Below are positions 43,458 through 51,489 of a stretch of 64,000 bases of DNA, piece after piece (the first letter of the stretch is position 1; each line of letters opens with the position of its first letter). The DNA lies in NCBI RefSeq assembly GCF_041053055.1, contig NZ_CP163443.1, positions 4,385,001 to 4,449,000 on the forward strand, read 5' to 3'. Below the pieces are notes generated by a model, which worked only from the letters and a program-made list of their open reading frames with translations, had not been told where the DNA came from and made no database searches. The position numbers were made by a program, and so were the translations under genes. The DNA is from Streptomyces sp. R41. Lineage in GTDB: Bacteria; Actinomycetota; Actinomycetes; Streptomycetales; Streptomycetaceae.

Positions 43458-44221
43458 TCAGTCGCGGAGGCTGATCCGTCCCCGGCTGCGGGGGCCGTCG
43501 AACTTCGTGCGGTCCACAGCCGGCTTCGGCTCCGGTTCGGCGGCGATGAGTTTGATCGTGTCCCGGCCGGCCAAGGCCGTACGCCACTGTCCCAGGTGCG
43601 GCCTGCCGCCTCGCGGACCGGCCGCCTGTTCCCACAGCGCCGTGACCGCGATCTCCCGTCGGTCGTCGAGGACGCCGGGCAGCGGTCGCAGGGGCTTGCC
43701 GGGGGCCACGTAGGCGTCCTGGCTCAGGACGCGCCCCACGACCAGGGCCACTTTGTAGCGATCGCTGTCCACGGTGACGGCGCCCGGCGCTGCCAGCGGA
43801 TCGTGCCAGTCCGGGGTGTCCGCCTGCTCCAGGACCGGCGGCCGCCCCACCAGACGTACCCCGTCACAGTCCAGGAGGTACGGAGCCGGCCCCGGTCGCA
43901 CGGCCCACAGCACGTTCGCCTGCGACACGTCCCCGACGACCAGTCCCAGCGCGTGCAGCCACTGGAAGAGTTCGACGACGGCGACCACCAGCGCGTACCG
44001 CTCCGCGGGGGACGGCTGCGGGACGGCCTGCCAGGCCGCTTTGGGGGCCCGGAGCAGATACGACAGCTCGGTCAGCCGGAACCGATCAGGCAGGACAGGA
44101 GCGCCGAACCGGACTCGTCGCCCGCGAGGTCCGCTGGTACACCGGCACGCGACGGCATTCGGTCCAGGAGCTGATGGATCGCGCGTACGGTTTCGGCTTC
44201 CCGTGGGTGTGGGGGACGAAG
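43458..44221 (-). pseudogene. decayed protein-kinase-like gene, 5' truncated and frameshifted
   Basis: The remaining frame, read from about 44130 to 43458, holds a kinase C-lobe-like sequence: FRLTELSYLLRAPKAAWQAV, then LHALGLVVGDVSQANVLWAV in place of the HRD..N catalytic loop, and YLLDCDGVRLV for the DFG region. Upstream residues that should precede it (HPREAETVRAIHQLLDRMPS...VPADLAG) are in another frame, meeting near 44125, where one added base would restore LAG-RRVRFGAPVLPDRF. The N-lobe is missing, cut off next to the acyl-CoA dehydrogenase terminator. I call it a remnant of an actinobacterial kinase-like protein of the type encoded beside vWA and phosphatase genes. Confidence 0.65.
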
Positions 44222-44245
44222 GACTGACCCGCACCGCAGGACAAG

Positions 44246-44271
44246 AGGGGCACCCCGGAGAGTGCCCCTCA
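44246..44271 (-). terminator. terminator after the acyl-CoA dehydrogenase gene
   Basis: GAGGGGCAC-8 bases-GTGCCCCTC, perfect 9-bp stem, 23 bases past the stop on the reverse strand. Confidence 0.75.
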
Positions 44272-44293
44272 AGTACCTTGCCCGCGGGGAGAG

Positions 44294-45451
44294 TTACGGG
44301 AGATTGCGGGCCATCACTATGCGCTGGACCTGGTTCGTGCCCTCGTAGATCTGGGTGATCTTGGCGTCGCGCATCATGCGCTCGACCGGGTAGTCGCGGG
44401 TGTAGCCGTAGCCGCCGAGGAGCTGGACCGCGTCCGTCGTGACCTCCATGGCCACGTCCGAGGCGAAGCACTTGGCCGCCGCGCCCTGGAAGGTGAGGTC
44501 GGCGTCGCCGCGCTCGGACTTCGCCGCCGCCGCGTACGTCAGCTGGCGGGCCGCCTCGATCTTCATGGCCATGTCGGCGAGCATGAACTGGATGCCCTGG
44601 AAGTCGCCGATCGGCTTGCCGAACTGCTTGCGCTCCTGGACGTAGCCCTTGGCGTAGTCGAGGGCGCCCTGGGCGATACCGAGGGCCTGGGCGGCGATCG
44701 TGATGCGGGTGTGGTCCAGGGTCTTCATCGCGGTGGCGAAGCCCGTGCCCTCCTCGCCGATCATGCGGTCCGCGGGGATGCGGACGTTGTCCAGGTAGAC
44801 CTCGCGCGTGGGGCTGCCCTTGATGCCGAGCTTCTTCTCCGGGGCGCCGAAGGAGACACCCTCGTCCGACTTCTCGACGACGAACGCCGAGATGCCCTTC
44901 GAGCGCTTCGTCGGGTCCGTCACGGCCATGACCGTGTAGTACTCGGACACGCCCGCGTTCGTGATCCAGCGCTTCACGCCGTTCAGGACGTAGGAGTCTC
45001 CGTCGCGGACCGCCTTCGTCTTCATGCCCGCCGCATCCGAGCCGGCGTCCGGCTCGGAGAGGCAGTACGAGAACATCCCGTCGCCCTTGGCCAGGGGCGT
45101 CATGTACTTCTTCTTCAGATCCTCGGAGCCCGAGAGGATCACGGGGAGCGAGCCCAGCTTGTTCACTGCGGGGATCAGGGAGGAGGACGCGCAGACCCGC
45201 GCCACCTCCTCGATCACGATCACCGTGGCCAGCGCGTCGGCGCCCGAGCCGCCGTACGTCTCCGGTACGTGCACCGCGTGCAGGTCGGAGGAGACCAGGG
45301 CGTCCAGGGCCTCCTGGGGGAAACGGGCTTCCTCGTCCACCGCTGCGGCGTACGGCGCGATTTTCGCCTCGGCCAGCGAACGGATCGCGTCCCGGAGCAT
45401 GTCGTGCTCCTCGGACGGGCGGTACAGGTCGAAATCAGCCGATCCGGCCAA
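44294..45451 (-). CDS. fadE: acyl-CoA dehydrogenase
   Basis: 385 aa, FAD flavoprotein introducing the alpha-beta double bond into acyl-CoA. Family blocks: YCLSEPDAGSDAAGMKTKAV and WITNAGVSEYYTVMA (FAD/substrate loop), DHTRITIAAQALGIAQGALD, QLLGGYGYTRDYPVERMMRD, and the catalytic Glu370 in IYEGTNQVQRIVMARNL. Length is normal. The position before the nucleotide-sugar dehydrogenase and near purEK parallels fadE25 in mycobacteria. Chain length specificity is not predictable, although short or branched chains are common in this clade. Confidence 0.96.
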   Translation of the reverse strand: MAGSADFDLYRPSEEHDMLRDAIRSLAEAKIAPYAAAVDEEARFPQEALDALVSSDLHAVHVPETYGGSGADALATVIVIEEVARVCASSSLIPAVNKLGSLPVILSGSEDLKKKYMTPLAKGDGMFSYCLSEPDAGSDAAGMKTKAVRDGDSYVLNGVKRWITNAGVSEYYTVMAVTDPTKRSKGISAFVVEKSDEGVSFGAPEKKLGIKGSPTREVYLDNVRIPADRMIGEEGTGFATAMKTLDHTRITIAAQALGIAQGALDYAKGYVQERKQFGKPIGDFQGIQFMLADMAMKIEAARQLTYAAAAKSERGDADLTFQGAAAKCFASDVAMEVTTDAVQLLGGYGYTRDYPVERMMRDAKITQIYEGTNQVQRIVMARNLP

Positions 45452-45665
45452 GGTCTCTCACGCTCCAAGGGATGCTGTGATGGTGGCGCTAACTACCGTT
45501 AAGTAACCCAAATTTTAGGGGTACGCCCACCCGAGTGATACGTGAGCTTGGCGACAAAGGGAAAAGCACGGAAAAGACGCGGCGAGAACTGCCCGGTGAG
45601 GGCGCCCGACAGGCCCCGACTATGCTCGGGCACCGCACCCACGGCCGTAAACCCCAGGAGCATCC

Positions 45666-47009
45666 ATGGCCCTCAAGATCACCGTGATCGGCACCGGCTA
45701 TCTCGGCGCCACGCACGCCGCCGCCATGGCCGAGCTCGGTTTCGAGGTGCTCGGCCTCGATGTGGTGCCGGAGAAGATCGAGATGCTTCAGCGGGGCGAA
45801 GTACCGATGTACGAGCCCGGGCTCGAGGAGCTGCTGCGCAAGCATGTGGCCGGCATCGAGGGGTCCACCGGACGGCTGCGCTTCACCATGGACTGGGCCG
45901 AGGTCGGGGAATTCGGCGACGTCCACTTCGTCTGCGTGAATACGCCGCAGAAGCACGGCGAGTACGCCTGCGACATGTCGTACGTCGACACGGCCTTCGA
46001 GTCGCTCGCGCCGCATCTGCACGGCCCCGCCCTCGTCGTCGGCAAGTCCACCGTGCCGGTCGGCTCCGCGGAGCGGCTGGCCGCCCGGCTCGCCGAGCTC
46101 TCGCCCGCCGGTGAGGACGCCGAGCTCGCCTGGAACCCGGAGTTCCTGCGCGAGGGTTTCGCCGTGAACGACACGCTGCACCCCGACCGGATCGTCGTGG
46201 GCGTGCGCAGCGAGCGCGCCGAGAAGCTGCTGCGCGAGGTGTACACGACGCCTGTCGCCGAGGGCTCGCCGTTCGTGGTGACCGACTTCCCGACCGCCGA
46301 GCTGGTGAAGACCTCCGCGAACTCCTTCCTCGCCACCAAGATCTCCTTCATCAACGCCATGGCCGAGGTCTGCGAGGCCGCCGGCGGCGATGTCGCCAAG
46401 CTGGCGGAGGCCATCGGGCACGACGACCGGATCGGCAAGAAGTTCCTGCGGGCCGGGATCGGCTTCGGCGGCGGCTGTCTGCCCAAGGACATCCGTGCCT
46501 TCATGGCGCGGGCCGGCGAGCTGGGCGCCGATCAGGCGCTCACCTTCCTGCGGGAGATCGACTCCATCAACATGCGCCAGCGCGGCCAGATGGTGGAGCT
46601 GGCCCGGGAGGCGCTCGGCGGCGGTTCCTTCCTCGGCAAGCGGGTCGCCGTGCTCGGCGCGACCTTCAAGCCGGACTCGGACGACGTACGGGACTCGCCC
46701 GCGCTGAACGTCGCCGGGCAGATCCACCTCCAGGGCGGCCAGGTCACCGTCTACGACCCGAAGGGCATGGCGAACGCGCGGCGCCTGTTCCCGACGCTCG
46801 GGTACGCCGACTCGGCCGTCGAGGCCGTGCGCGGCGCCGACGTCGTACTGCACCTGACGGAGTGGCGCGAGTTCCGTGAGCTGGACCCGGCGGTGCTCGG
46901 CGAGGCGGCCTCGGCCCGGGTGCTCCTGGACGGACGCAACGCCCTCGACCCCGAGGTGTGGCGCCGGGCCGGGTGGACGTACCGGGCGATGGGGCGACCC
47001 ACCGCGTAG
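45666..47009 (+). CDS. UDP-glucose/GDP-mannose dehydrogenase family protein
   Basis: 447 aa starting MALKITVIGTGYLGATHAAA with AGGAG upstream. The N-terminal Rossmann domain has GTGYLG, the central domain VGKSTVPVGSAERLA, NPEFLREGFAVND, and the catalytic cysteine Cys271 in GIGFGGGCLPKDIRAF; the C-terminal domain has FKPDSDDVRDSPALNVA. It oxidises a nucleotide hexose twice to the uronic acid, most likely UDP-glucose to UDP-glucuronate. This could feed uronic-acid-containing wall polymers (teichuronic type), in keeping with the LCP cluster. Substrate assignment is by family only. Confidence 0.94.
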   Translation: MALKITVIGTGYLGATHAAAMAELGFEVLGLDVVPEKIEMLQRGEVPMYEPGLEELLRKHVAGIEGSTGRLRFTMDWAEVGEFGDVHFVCVNTPQKHGEYACDMSYVDTAFESLAPHLHGPALVVGKSTVPVGSAERLAARLAELSPAGEDAELAWNPEFLREGFAVNDTLHPDRIVVGVRSERAEKLLREVYTTPVAEGSPFVVTDFPTAELVKTSANSFLATKISFINAMAEVCEAAGGDVAKLAEAIGHDDRIGKKFLRAGIGFGGGCLPKDIRAFMARAGELGADQALTFLREIDSINMRQRGQMVELAREALGGGSFLGKRVAVLGATFKPDSDDVRDSPALNVAGQIHLQGGQVTVYDPKGMANARRLFPTLGYADSAVEAVRGADVVLHLTEWREFRELDPAVLGEAASARVLLDGRNALDPEVWRRAGWTYRAMGRPTA

Positions 47010-47293
47010 GCACCGGCTTCACCGCTCAGACGCCCGCCCTGCCACTTAGGTCCGGCCGCTCCACCGGCATACGGCCGGTGCCCGTCCGGCACTCCCGCCA
47101 TCCCGTCGCCGATCGGCATCCCGTCGCCGATCGGCCGACTCCAGGGGGCCGGATGGCGTACGGCCAGGGGTCCCCGACTCGCCCGACTCCTCGTACCGCA
47201 CCACGCTGTCCCTGACGCCCCTTGTGTTCGAAGGTGCCCCTTTCGGGAACGCGTAGCAGCGTGATCCCGCCGACGGGAGGCGGTGACACACAG

Positions 47294-48571
47294 GTGAGCG
47301 ACGGATCGCGTCGATCCCGCCGACGGCCGGAGTGGCCCAGCGCGGGTCGCGGCGCGGGTCCCGGCGCGGATCCCGGCCCCGGTCGCGGCGGGCGACGGAT
47401 GCGGTTCATCGTGCTGGGCAGCCGGCCCGCCCGTGGGGTGGGGGCGGTGGCGCGGGCACGTACGGCCGGGACGGCGATGCGGCGCGCCGGGAACCGCGAC
47501 AGCGTGGCCGCGACCGTGGGCCACGGGCTGCGGGTGGCCGCGGCGTACGCATGGCGGCTGCTGGTGCTCGGGGTGGCCGTGTACGCGGCCTTCACGATCC
47601 TGGGGCGGTTGCAGCTGGTCGCGGTGGCGTTGTTCCTCGCGCTGGTCGTGACCTCGGTGCTGCGTCCGTTGGCCAATCTGCTGGCGCGGTGGCTGCCGAG
47701 GGCCGCGGCGGTCGCGATGAGCGTCGTGGGAAGCCTGGTGCTGGTGCTGGGTCTGCTGGCGCTGATCGGAAGTCTGGTGGCGGGAGAGTCGGGCAAGCTG
47801 GGAAAGGAGTTCTCCGGGGGCATCGGGCGGATCGAACGGTGGCTGGAGGGCTCCCCCTTCCACGTGAGCCATGCGGTGGTGTCGGATCTCCAGGGCAAGT
47901 TGGCCACGTACATCGCGGAGCACCGTTCCCTGCTGATCAGCAGTGCGCTCAGCGGCGCCGGGCGGCTGGTGGAGGTGCTCACCACCGGGGTGCTCGCGCT
48001 GTTCTGCTCCCTGTTCTTCATTCATTCCGGGGACAAGTTCTGGCACTGGTTCCAGGAGTTGCTGCCGGAGGGCGCGCGGGACCCGTGGGCGCGCACGGGA
48101 CGGGCGGCATGGCGCACGTTCGCCGGGTACACGCGGGGCATCATCATCGTCGCGGCCACCAACGCCGTACTGGTCGGGATCGCCCTGTTCGCGCTGCGGG
48201 TGCCGCTGGCCCTGCCGCTGACGCTGCTGGAGTTCTTCCTCGCCTTCATCCCTCTGGTGGGCTCGCCCATCGCGCTGGCGGTGGCCACGGTCGTCGCCCT
48301 GGCCTCGCGGGGACCGGTCGTCGCGATCGCGGTGCTCGCCCTGATCGTCGTCATCGGCCAGCTCGAAGGCCACGTGCTGCACCCGCTGGTGCTGAGTTGG
48401 GCGGTCCGGCTGCACCCCGTGGTGGTGGCCGTGTCCGTCATCGCCGGCGGCATCCTGGCCGGCGTGATCGGCGCGGTCGTGGCCGTCCCGATGGTGTCGG
48501 TCGCCTGGTCCGTGATCGGCGAGCTGCGCGCCCCACTCGAGCCGGCCGAGCCCGGACGGCCACCGGGGTGA
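47294..48571 (+). CDS. AI-2E family transporter
   Basis: 425 aa from the GTG at 47294 (VSDGSRRSRRRPEWPSAGRG). The basic, disordered N-terminus is followed by seven to eight membrane segments. The family layout is visible: a first pair (VYAAFTILGRLQLVAVALFL), an amphipathic stretch (LSKL-type GKLATYIAEHRSLL), and the C-terminal conserved LLEFFLAFIPLVGSPIALAVA, GHVLHPLVLSWAVRLHPVVV, and GVIGAVVAVPMVSVAWSV. Members include Na/H antiporters and exporters; the AI-2 role is established only for one. The GGGAGG is 13 bases from the start, a little far. Confidence 0.9.
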   Translation: MSDGSRRSRRRPEWPSAGRGAGPGADPGPGRGGRRMRFIVLGSRPARGVGAVARARTAGTAMRRAGNRDSVAATVGHGLRVAAAYAWRLLVLGVAVYAAFTILGRLQLVAVALFLALVVTSVLRPLANLLARWLPRAAAVAMSVVGSLVLVLGLLALIGSLVAGESGKLGKEFSGGIGRIERWLEGSPFHVSHAVVSDLQGKLATYIAEHRSLLISSALSGAGRLVEVLTTGVLALFCSLFFIHSGDKFWHWFQELLPEGARDPWARTGRAAWRTFAGYTRGIIIVAATNAVLVGIALFALRVPLALPLTLLEFFLAFIPLVGSPIALAVATVVALASRGPVVAIAVLALIVVIGQLEGHVLHPLVLSWAVRLHPVVVAVSVIAGGILAGVIGAVVAVPMVSVAWSVIGELRAPLEPAEPGRPPG

Positions 48572-48670
48572 GGGCGTTCCCCGTATTTCGTTCTTTCGTT
48601 TTAGTCGAATAGTCGGGGGAATTCGGCATCAATAAGGGCATATCGCGCCCCCGTAAGGAGGTTCCGCCCG

Positions 48671-49228
48671 ATGTCGACAGGGACACTTCTGGCGATCATC
48701 ATCACCATCGTGGTGGTGATTGCCCTGGCCGCCGTGGCGGCTTCGCTGTTCGTACGCCGCCGGAAGCTGCGCGAGCGCTTCGGTCCGGAGTACGAGCGGA
48801 CGGTGGAGGACGCCGACAGCCGCATGGCCGGCGAACGCGAGCTCAAGGCCCGCGAGAAGCGGCACGACTCGCTGGACATCAAGCCGCTGGACAGCAGCGT
48901 CAGGGATCGGTACGCCCGGGGCTGGACCAGCGTGCAGGAAGACTTCGTGGACCATCCGGAGGGCGCCGTGCACGACGCGGACCGCCTGGTGACCTCCCTG
49001 ATGGACGAACGCGGCTATCCGACCCAGGGCTTCGAGCAGCAGCTCAAGGACCTCTCGGTCGAGCACGGCCGCACGCTGGAGCACTACCGGGCCGCCCATG
49101 AGGTGGACGAGCTCAGCGTTCGGCACCAGGCGACCACGGAGCAACTGCGGGGCGCCATGGTGCACTACCGCGCCCTCTTCGAAGAACTGCTCTCCGATGG
49201 AGGCCAAGCCCGCCACGCCCGGGCCTGA
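48671..49228 (+). CDS. membrane-anchored hypothetical protein, 185 aa
   Basis: Starts MSTGTLLAIIITIVVVIALA with AAGGAGG before the ATG; one N-terminal helix (about 5-27) is followed by RRRKLRERFG, so the rest is cytoplasmic. The soluble part is charged and helical (GPEYERTVEDADSRMAGERELKAREKRH) and ends with a domain GWTSVQEDFVDHPEGAVHDADRLVTSLMDERG...LRGAMVHYRALFEELL. That end is shared with the next gene. I do not recognise a named function. It is common in Streptomyces in pairs like this. Confidence 0.85.
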   Translation: MSTGTLLAIIITIVVVIALAAVAASLFVRRRKLRERFGPEYERTVEDADSRMAGERELKAREKRHDSLDIKPLDSSVRDRYARGWTSVQEDFVDHPEGAVHDADRLVTSLMDERGYPTQGFEQQLKDLSVEHGRTLEHYRAAHEVDELSVRHQATTEQLRGAMVHYRALFEELLSDGGQARHARA

Positions 49229-49259
49229 ACGGCTCGGCGAACGCAGGAACGGAGAAGTG

Positions 49260-49874
49260 ATGCAACGCCAAGACACACCGGACACCGCCACCGAGAGCGG
49301 CCTGTCCACCGACGACATCGCCCAGCCTCGCGACCCGAGGACGGACGATACGGACGACACGGCGAAGTCGCGGTCCGAAGTGCCGACCTTCCCTGGCGAG
49401 GGCACGACCTTGGCCGACGAGTCCGCCGAACGCGAGGGCGAGAAAGCCGAGTCCGGCCGCCCGGCCGAGGACGTGGAAGCCGACGCCGGCCCGCCGGCCG
49501 AGGACACGGAAGCCGACGCCGGCCCCGCGCCCGAGGCCGAGGCCGCCGACGACTCCGGCACCCGGGACGAGGCCCGCGGCTCGGACGCGCGGGCCGAGGA
49601 CGAGATGCCCCAACTCCTCACCGAGGAGGACCAGGAAGGGTTCCGCACGCGCTGGCAGGAGGTGCAGAGCAAGTTCGTCGACGACCCGCGCGACGCCGTG
49701 CACACCGCCGACGCCCTGGTCGCGGACGTGATGCAGACGCTCGCCGCCACCTTCGCCGATCACAAACAGGAACTGGAGGGACAGTGGAATCGGGGCGAGC
49801 GGGCGGACACCGAGGACCTGCGCCTGGCACTGCGCCATTACCGTTCGTTCTTCAACCGTCTGCTGGTCACGTGA
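49260..49874 (+). CDS. hypothetical protein sharing its C-terminal domain with the preceding gene, 204 aa
   Basis: ATG at 49260 with CGGAGAAG ahead, 31 bases after the previous stop, so probably one operon. The first 125 residues are acidic and low-complexity with a near-repeat (AEDVEADAGPPAEDTEADAG). The last 75 residues, FRTRWQEVQSKFVDDPRDAVHTADALVADVMQTLA...LRLALRHYRSFFNRLL, align with the end of the 185-aa protein: W-x2-VQ-x2-FVDxP-x2-AVHxAD and LR-x-A-x2-HYR-x-F. No membrane helix. Two proteins with the same domain, one membrane-bound and one soluble, may interact. Confidence 0.8.
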   Translation: MQRQDTPDTATESGLSTDDIAQPRDPRTDDTDDTAKSRSEVPTFPGEGTTLADESAEREGEKAESGRPAEDVEADAGPPAEDTEADAGPAPEAEAADDSGTRDEARGSDARAEDEMPQLLTEEDQEGFRTRWQEVQSKFVDDPRDAVHTADALVADVMQTLAATFADHKQELEGQWNRGERADTEDLRLALRHYRSFFNRLLVT

Positions 49875-49945
49875 CGCGGCGCGGCGACGCGCACGGACGA
49901 CATCGGTCCGGCCGAGGCTCAGTCGGCCGAACACGTACGGACGAC

Positions 49946-49980
49946 GCCGGTCCGGCCGAGGCTCAGTCGGCCGGACCGGC
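49946..49980 (+). terminator. terminator after the 204-aa gene
   Basis: GCCGGTCCGGCCGA-GGCTCAG-TCGGCCGGACCGGC, a perfect 14-bp stem. A degenerate copy, GGTCCGGCCGAGGCTCAGTCGGCCG, lies about 43 bases upstream (49906-49930). Confidence 0.8.
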
Positions 49981-50042
49981 GCCTCTTGCATTCTGCCCCA
50001 CTTCGCCGTGCGTCGAGCGGTGACCGCCCCACTCCCGCCGCC

Positions 50043-50549
50043 CTACGAATCCTTGGCGCGGTACCGCCGCATCTTCGCGCGCGCGCCGCACACCGACATC
50101 GAGCACCAGCGGCCCCGGCCGGCCGGGCTGCGGTCGTAGTACGCCCAGTGACACTCGGGCAGTTCGCAGGCCTTGAGGCGGAGCCAGGTACCCGCCGTGA
50201 GCGCCTCCGCCACGGCCGCCGCGACACGGGAGAGCAGCGGGCCCGCGTCGGCCGGGGCGAGGGCCGCCGAGCCGTCCCGCTCGTCGACCGCCACGTACAG
50301 CGGCGCCCGCGCCAGCAGCTCGCCCAGGGGCGTCACCTCACGGTGCGGGGCATGACCGGCGTGCGCCAGACACACGGCCCGCAGGGATTCGCGCAGTTCT
50401 CGTACGTCGGCCACGTCCCGCTCCGCGACGCCGAACGCGGCGCGTCCCTCGGCCGTGTCCAGCGTGTCGGCGCCCGACTCCAGGTCCACGGTGTTCACCA
50501 GGGCCTCCACGAGGGCCAGCCCCCCGGGCGCGGGCGATCTCTCACTCAT
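50043..50549 (-). CDS. CGNR zinc-finger / ABATE domain protein
   Basis: 168 aa. The N-terminal ABATE-type region includes ALVEALVNTVDLESGADTLD and the C-terminal zinc finger CELPECHWAYYDRSPAGRGRWCSMSVCGARAKMRRYRA, with paired Cys and the basic helix. The family name comes from CGNR; here that position reads SVCGARAK, so Asn is replaced by Ala. These proteins are presumed stress-related transcription regulators. It is divergent from two VOC genes across 94 bases that hold inverted repeats, which suggests that it controls them and itself. Confidence 0.88.
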   Translation of the reverse strand: MSERSPAPGGLALVEALVNTVDLESGADTLDTAEGRAAFGVAERDVADVRELRESLRAVCLAHAGHAPHREVTPLGELLARAPLYVAVDERDGSAALAPADAGPLLSRVAAAVAEALTAGTWLRLKACELPECHWAYYDRSPAGRGRWCSMSVCGARAKMRRYRAKDS

Positions 50550-50583
50550 GCTTGCGACGTTACCTCCAATGCGGGAGCATGCA

Positions 50584-50610
50584 GTAACCGCCGTTACCGC
50601 TTGAAGCGGT
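50584..50610. promoter_or_regulatory. candidate operator between CGNR and VOC genes
   Basis: Two overlapping dyads: GTAAC-CGCC-GTTAC (50584-50597) and ACCGCTT-G-AAGCGGT (50596-50610). They lie between the divergent starts, and further GTTACC/GGTAAC half-sites occur at about 50558 and 50614-50619. AGGAGG at 50632-50637 is the ribosome site of the first VOC gene. Confidence 0.5.
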
Positions 50611-50643
50611 CTACCGGTAACACATCCGCACTAGGAGGAAGTC

Positions 50644-51003
50644 ATGGCTCTCGCCAGACTGGGTGTCGTCGTCCTGGACTGTCCCGACCCGAGCGCGCTC
50701 GCCGGGTTCTACGCCGAGGTGCTGGGCGGCACCGTCGAGGGCGAGGGAGACTGGGTGGACCTGAAGGTGCCCGGCGGGCAGTCGCTGGCCTTCCAGGCGG
50801 CACCGGAGCACGTACCGCCGAAGTGGCCCGCGCCCGACGACTCGCAGCAGTTCCATCTGGACCTGACCGTCGACGACCTGGACACGGCCGAGAAGGGGGT
50901 GCTGGCGCTCGGGGCGAAGCCGCTGGACGCGGAGGACCGCTCGCGGGGCTGGCGGGTCTACTCGGATCCGGCCGGGCACCCGTTCTGTCTCTGCGCCTGC
51001 TGA
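50644..51003 (+). CDS. VOC family protein (glyoxalase/bleomycin-resistance fold) 1
   Basis: 119 aa with AGGAGG before the ATG. It has the two paired beta-alpha-beta-beta-beta modules of the VOC fold: VVVLDCPDPSALAGFYAEVLGG, DWVDLKVPGGQSLAFQAAPE, FHLDLTVDDLDTAEKGVLAL, and SDPAGHPFCLC at the end. This is the small actinobacterial VOC class often annotated as glyoxalase or dioxygenase. Its likely metal ligands are few (His in QFHLDL). Substrate is unknown. 13 bases from the next, related gene. Confidence 0.92.
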   Translation: MALARLGVVVLDCPDPSALAGFYAEVLGGTVEGEGDWVDLKVPGGQSLAFQAAPEHVPPKWPAPDDSQQFHLDLTVDDLDTAEKGVLALGAKPLDAEDRSRGWRVYSDPAGHPFCLCAC

Positions 51004-51016
51004 CCCTGGAGGACTC

Positions 51017-51409
51017 ATGCCGGCTGTGGCACGTTTTCGTTCCGTCGTGATCGACTGCCCCGACCCGCGCGCGCTCGCCGACTTCTACGCCCGGGTGGGC
51101 GGCGGTACGCCCCGGGCCGAGGACGACGACTGGGTCGTGCTCCGGATTCCGGACGGGCCGCGGCTGGCGTTCCAGCGGGCGGACGGCCACACCCCGCCGG
51201 AGTGGCCACGGGCCGACCGGAACTCCCAGCAGTTCCACATCGACTTCGACGCCGGGTCCACCTGGGCGGAGGTCGACGCGGCCCACGAGAAGGTGCTGGC
51301 GCTGGGTGCGCGACCGCTGGACCTGGAGGACCGGGAGAAGAAGGACTTCCAGGTGTATGCCGATCCGGCGGGGCATCCGTTCTGCCTCTGCCGGATCGAG
51401 CACGCGTGA
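51017..51409 (+). CDS. VOC family protein 2, tandem paralogue
   Basis: 130 aa, closely related to the preceding protein throughout (VVIDCPDPRALADFYARVGG, RLAFQRADGHTPPEWPRAD, QQFHIDFDAGSTWAEVDAAH, YADPAGHPFCLCRIEH). It follows with GGAGG and a 13-base gap, so the two form a tandem duplication and likely an operon. After the stop, ATCGAGCACGCGTG is repeated twice. VOC pairs can form heterodimers; that is speculation here. Confidence 0.92.
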   Translation: MPAVARFRSVVIDCPDPRALADFYARVGGGTPRAEDDDWVVLRIPDGPRLAFQRADGHTPPEWPRADRNSQQFHIDFDAGSTWAEVDAAHEKVLALGARPLDLEDREKKDFQVYADPAGHPFCLCRIEHA

Positions 51410-51489
51410 TCGAGCACGCGTGATCGACCACCCGCAATGGACCGCCTGTATCGGGCCACCCGTAACGGTCGGCCGTCCCCGACGGTCGG

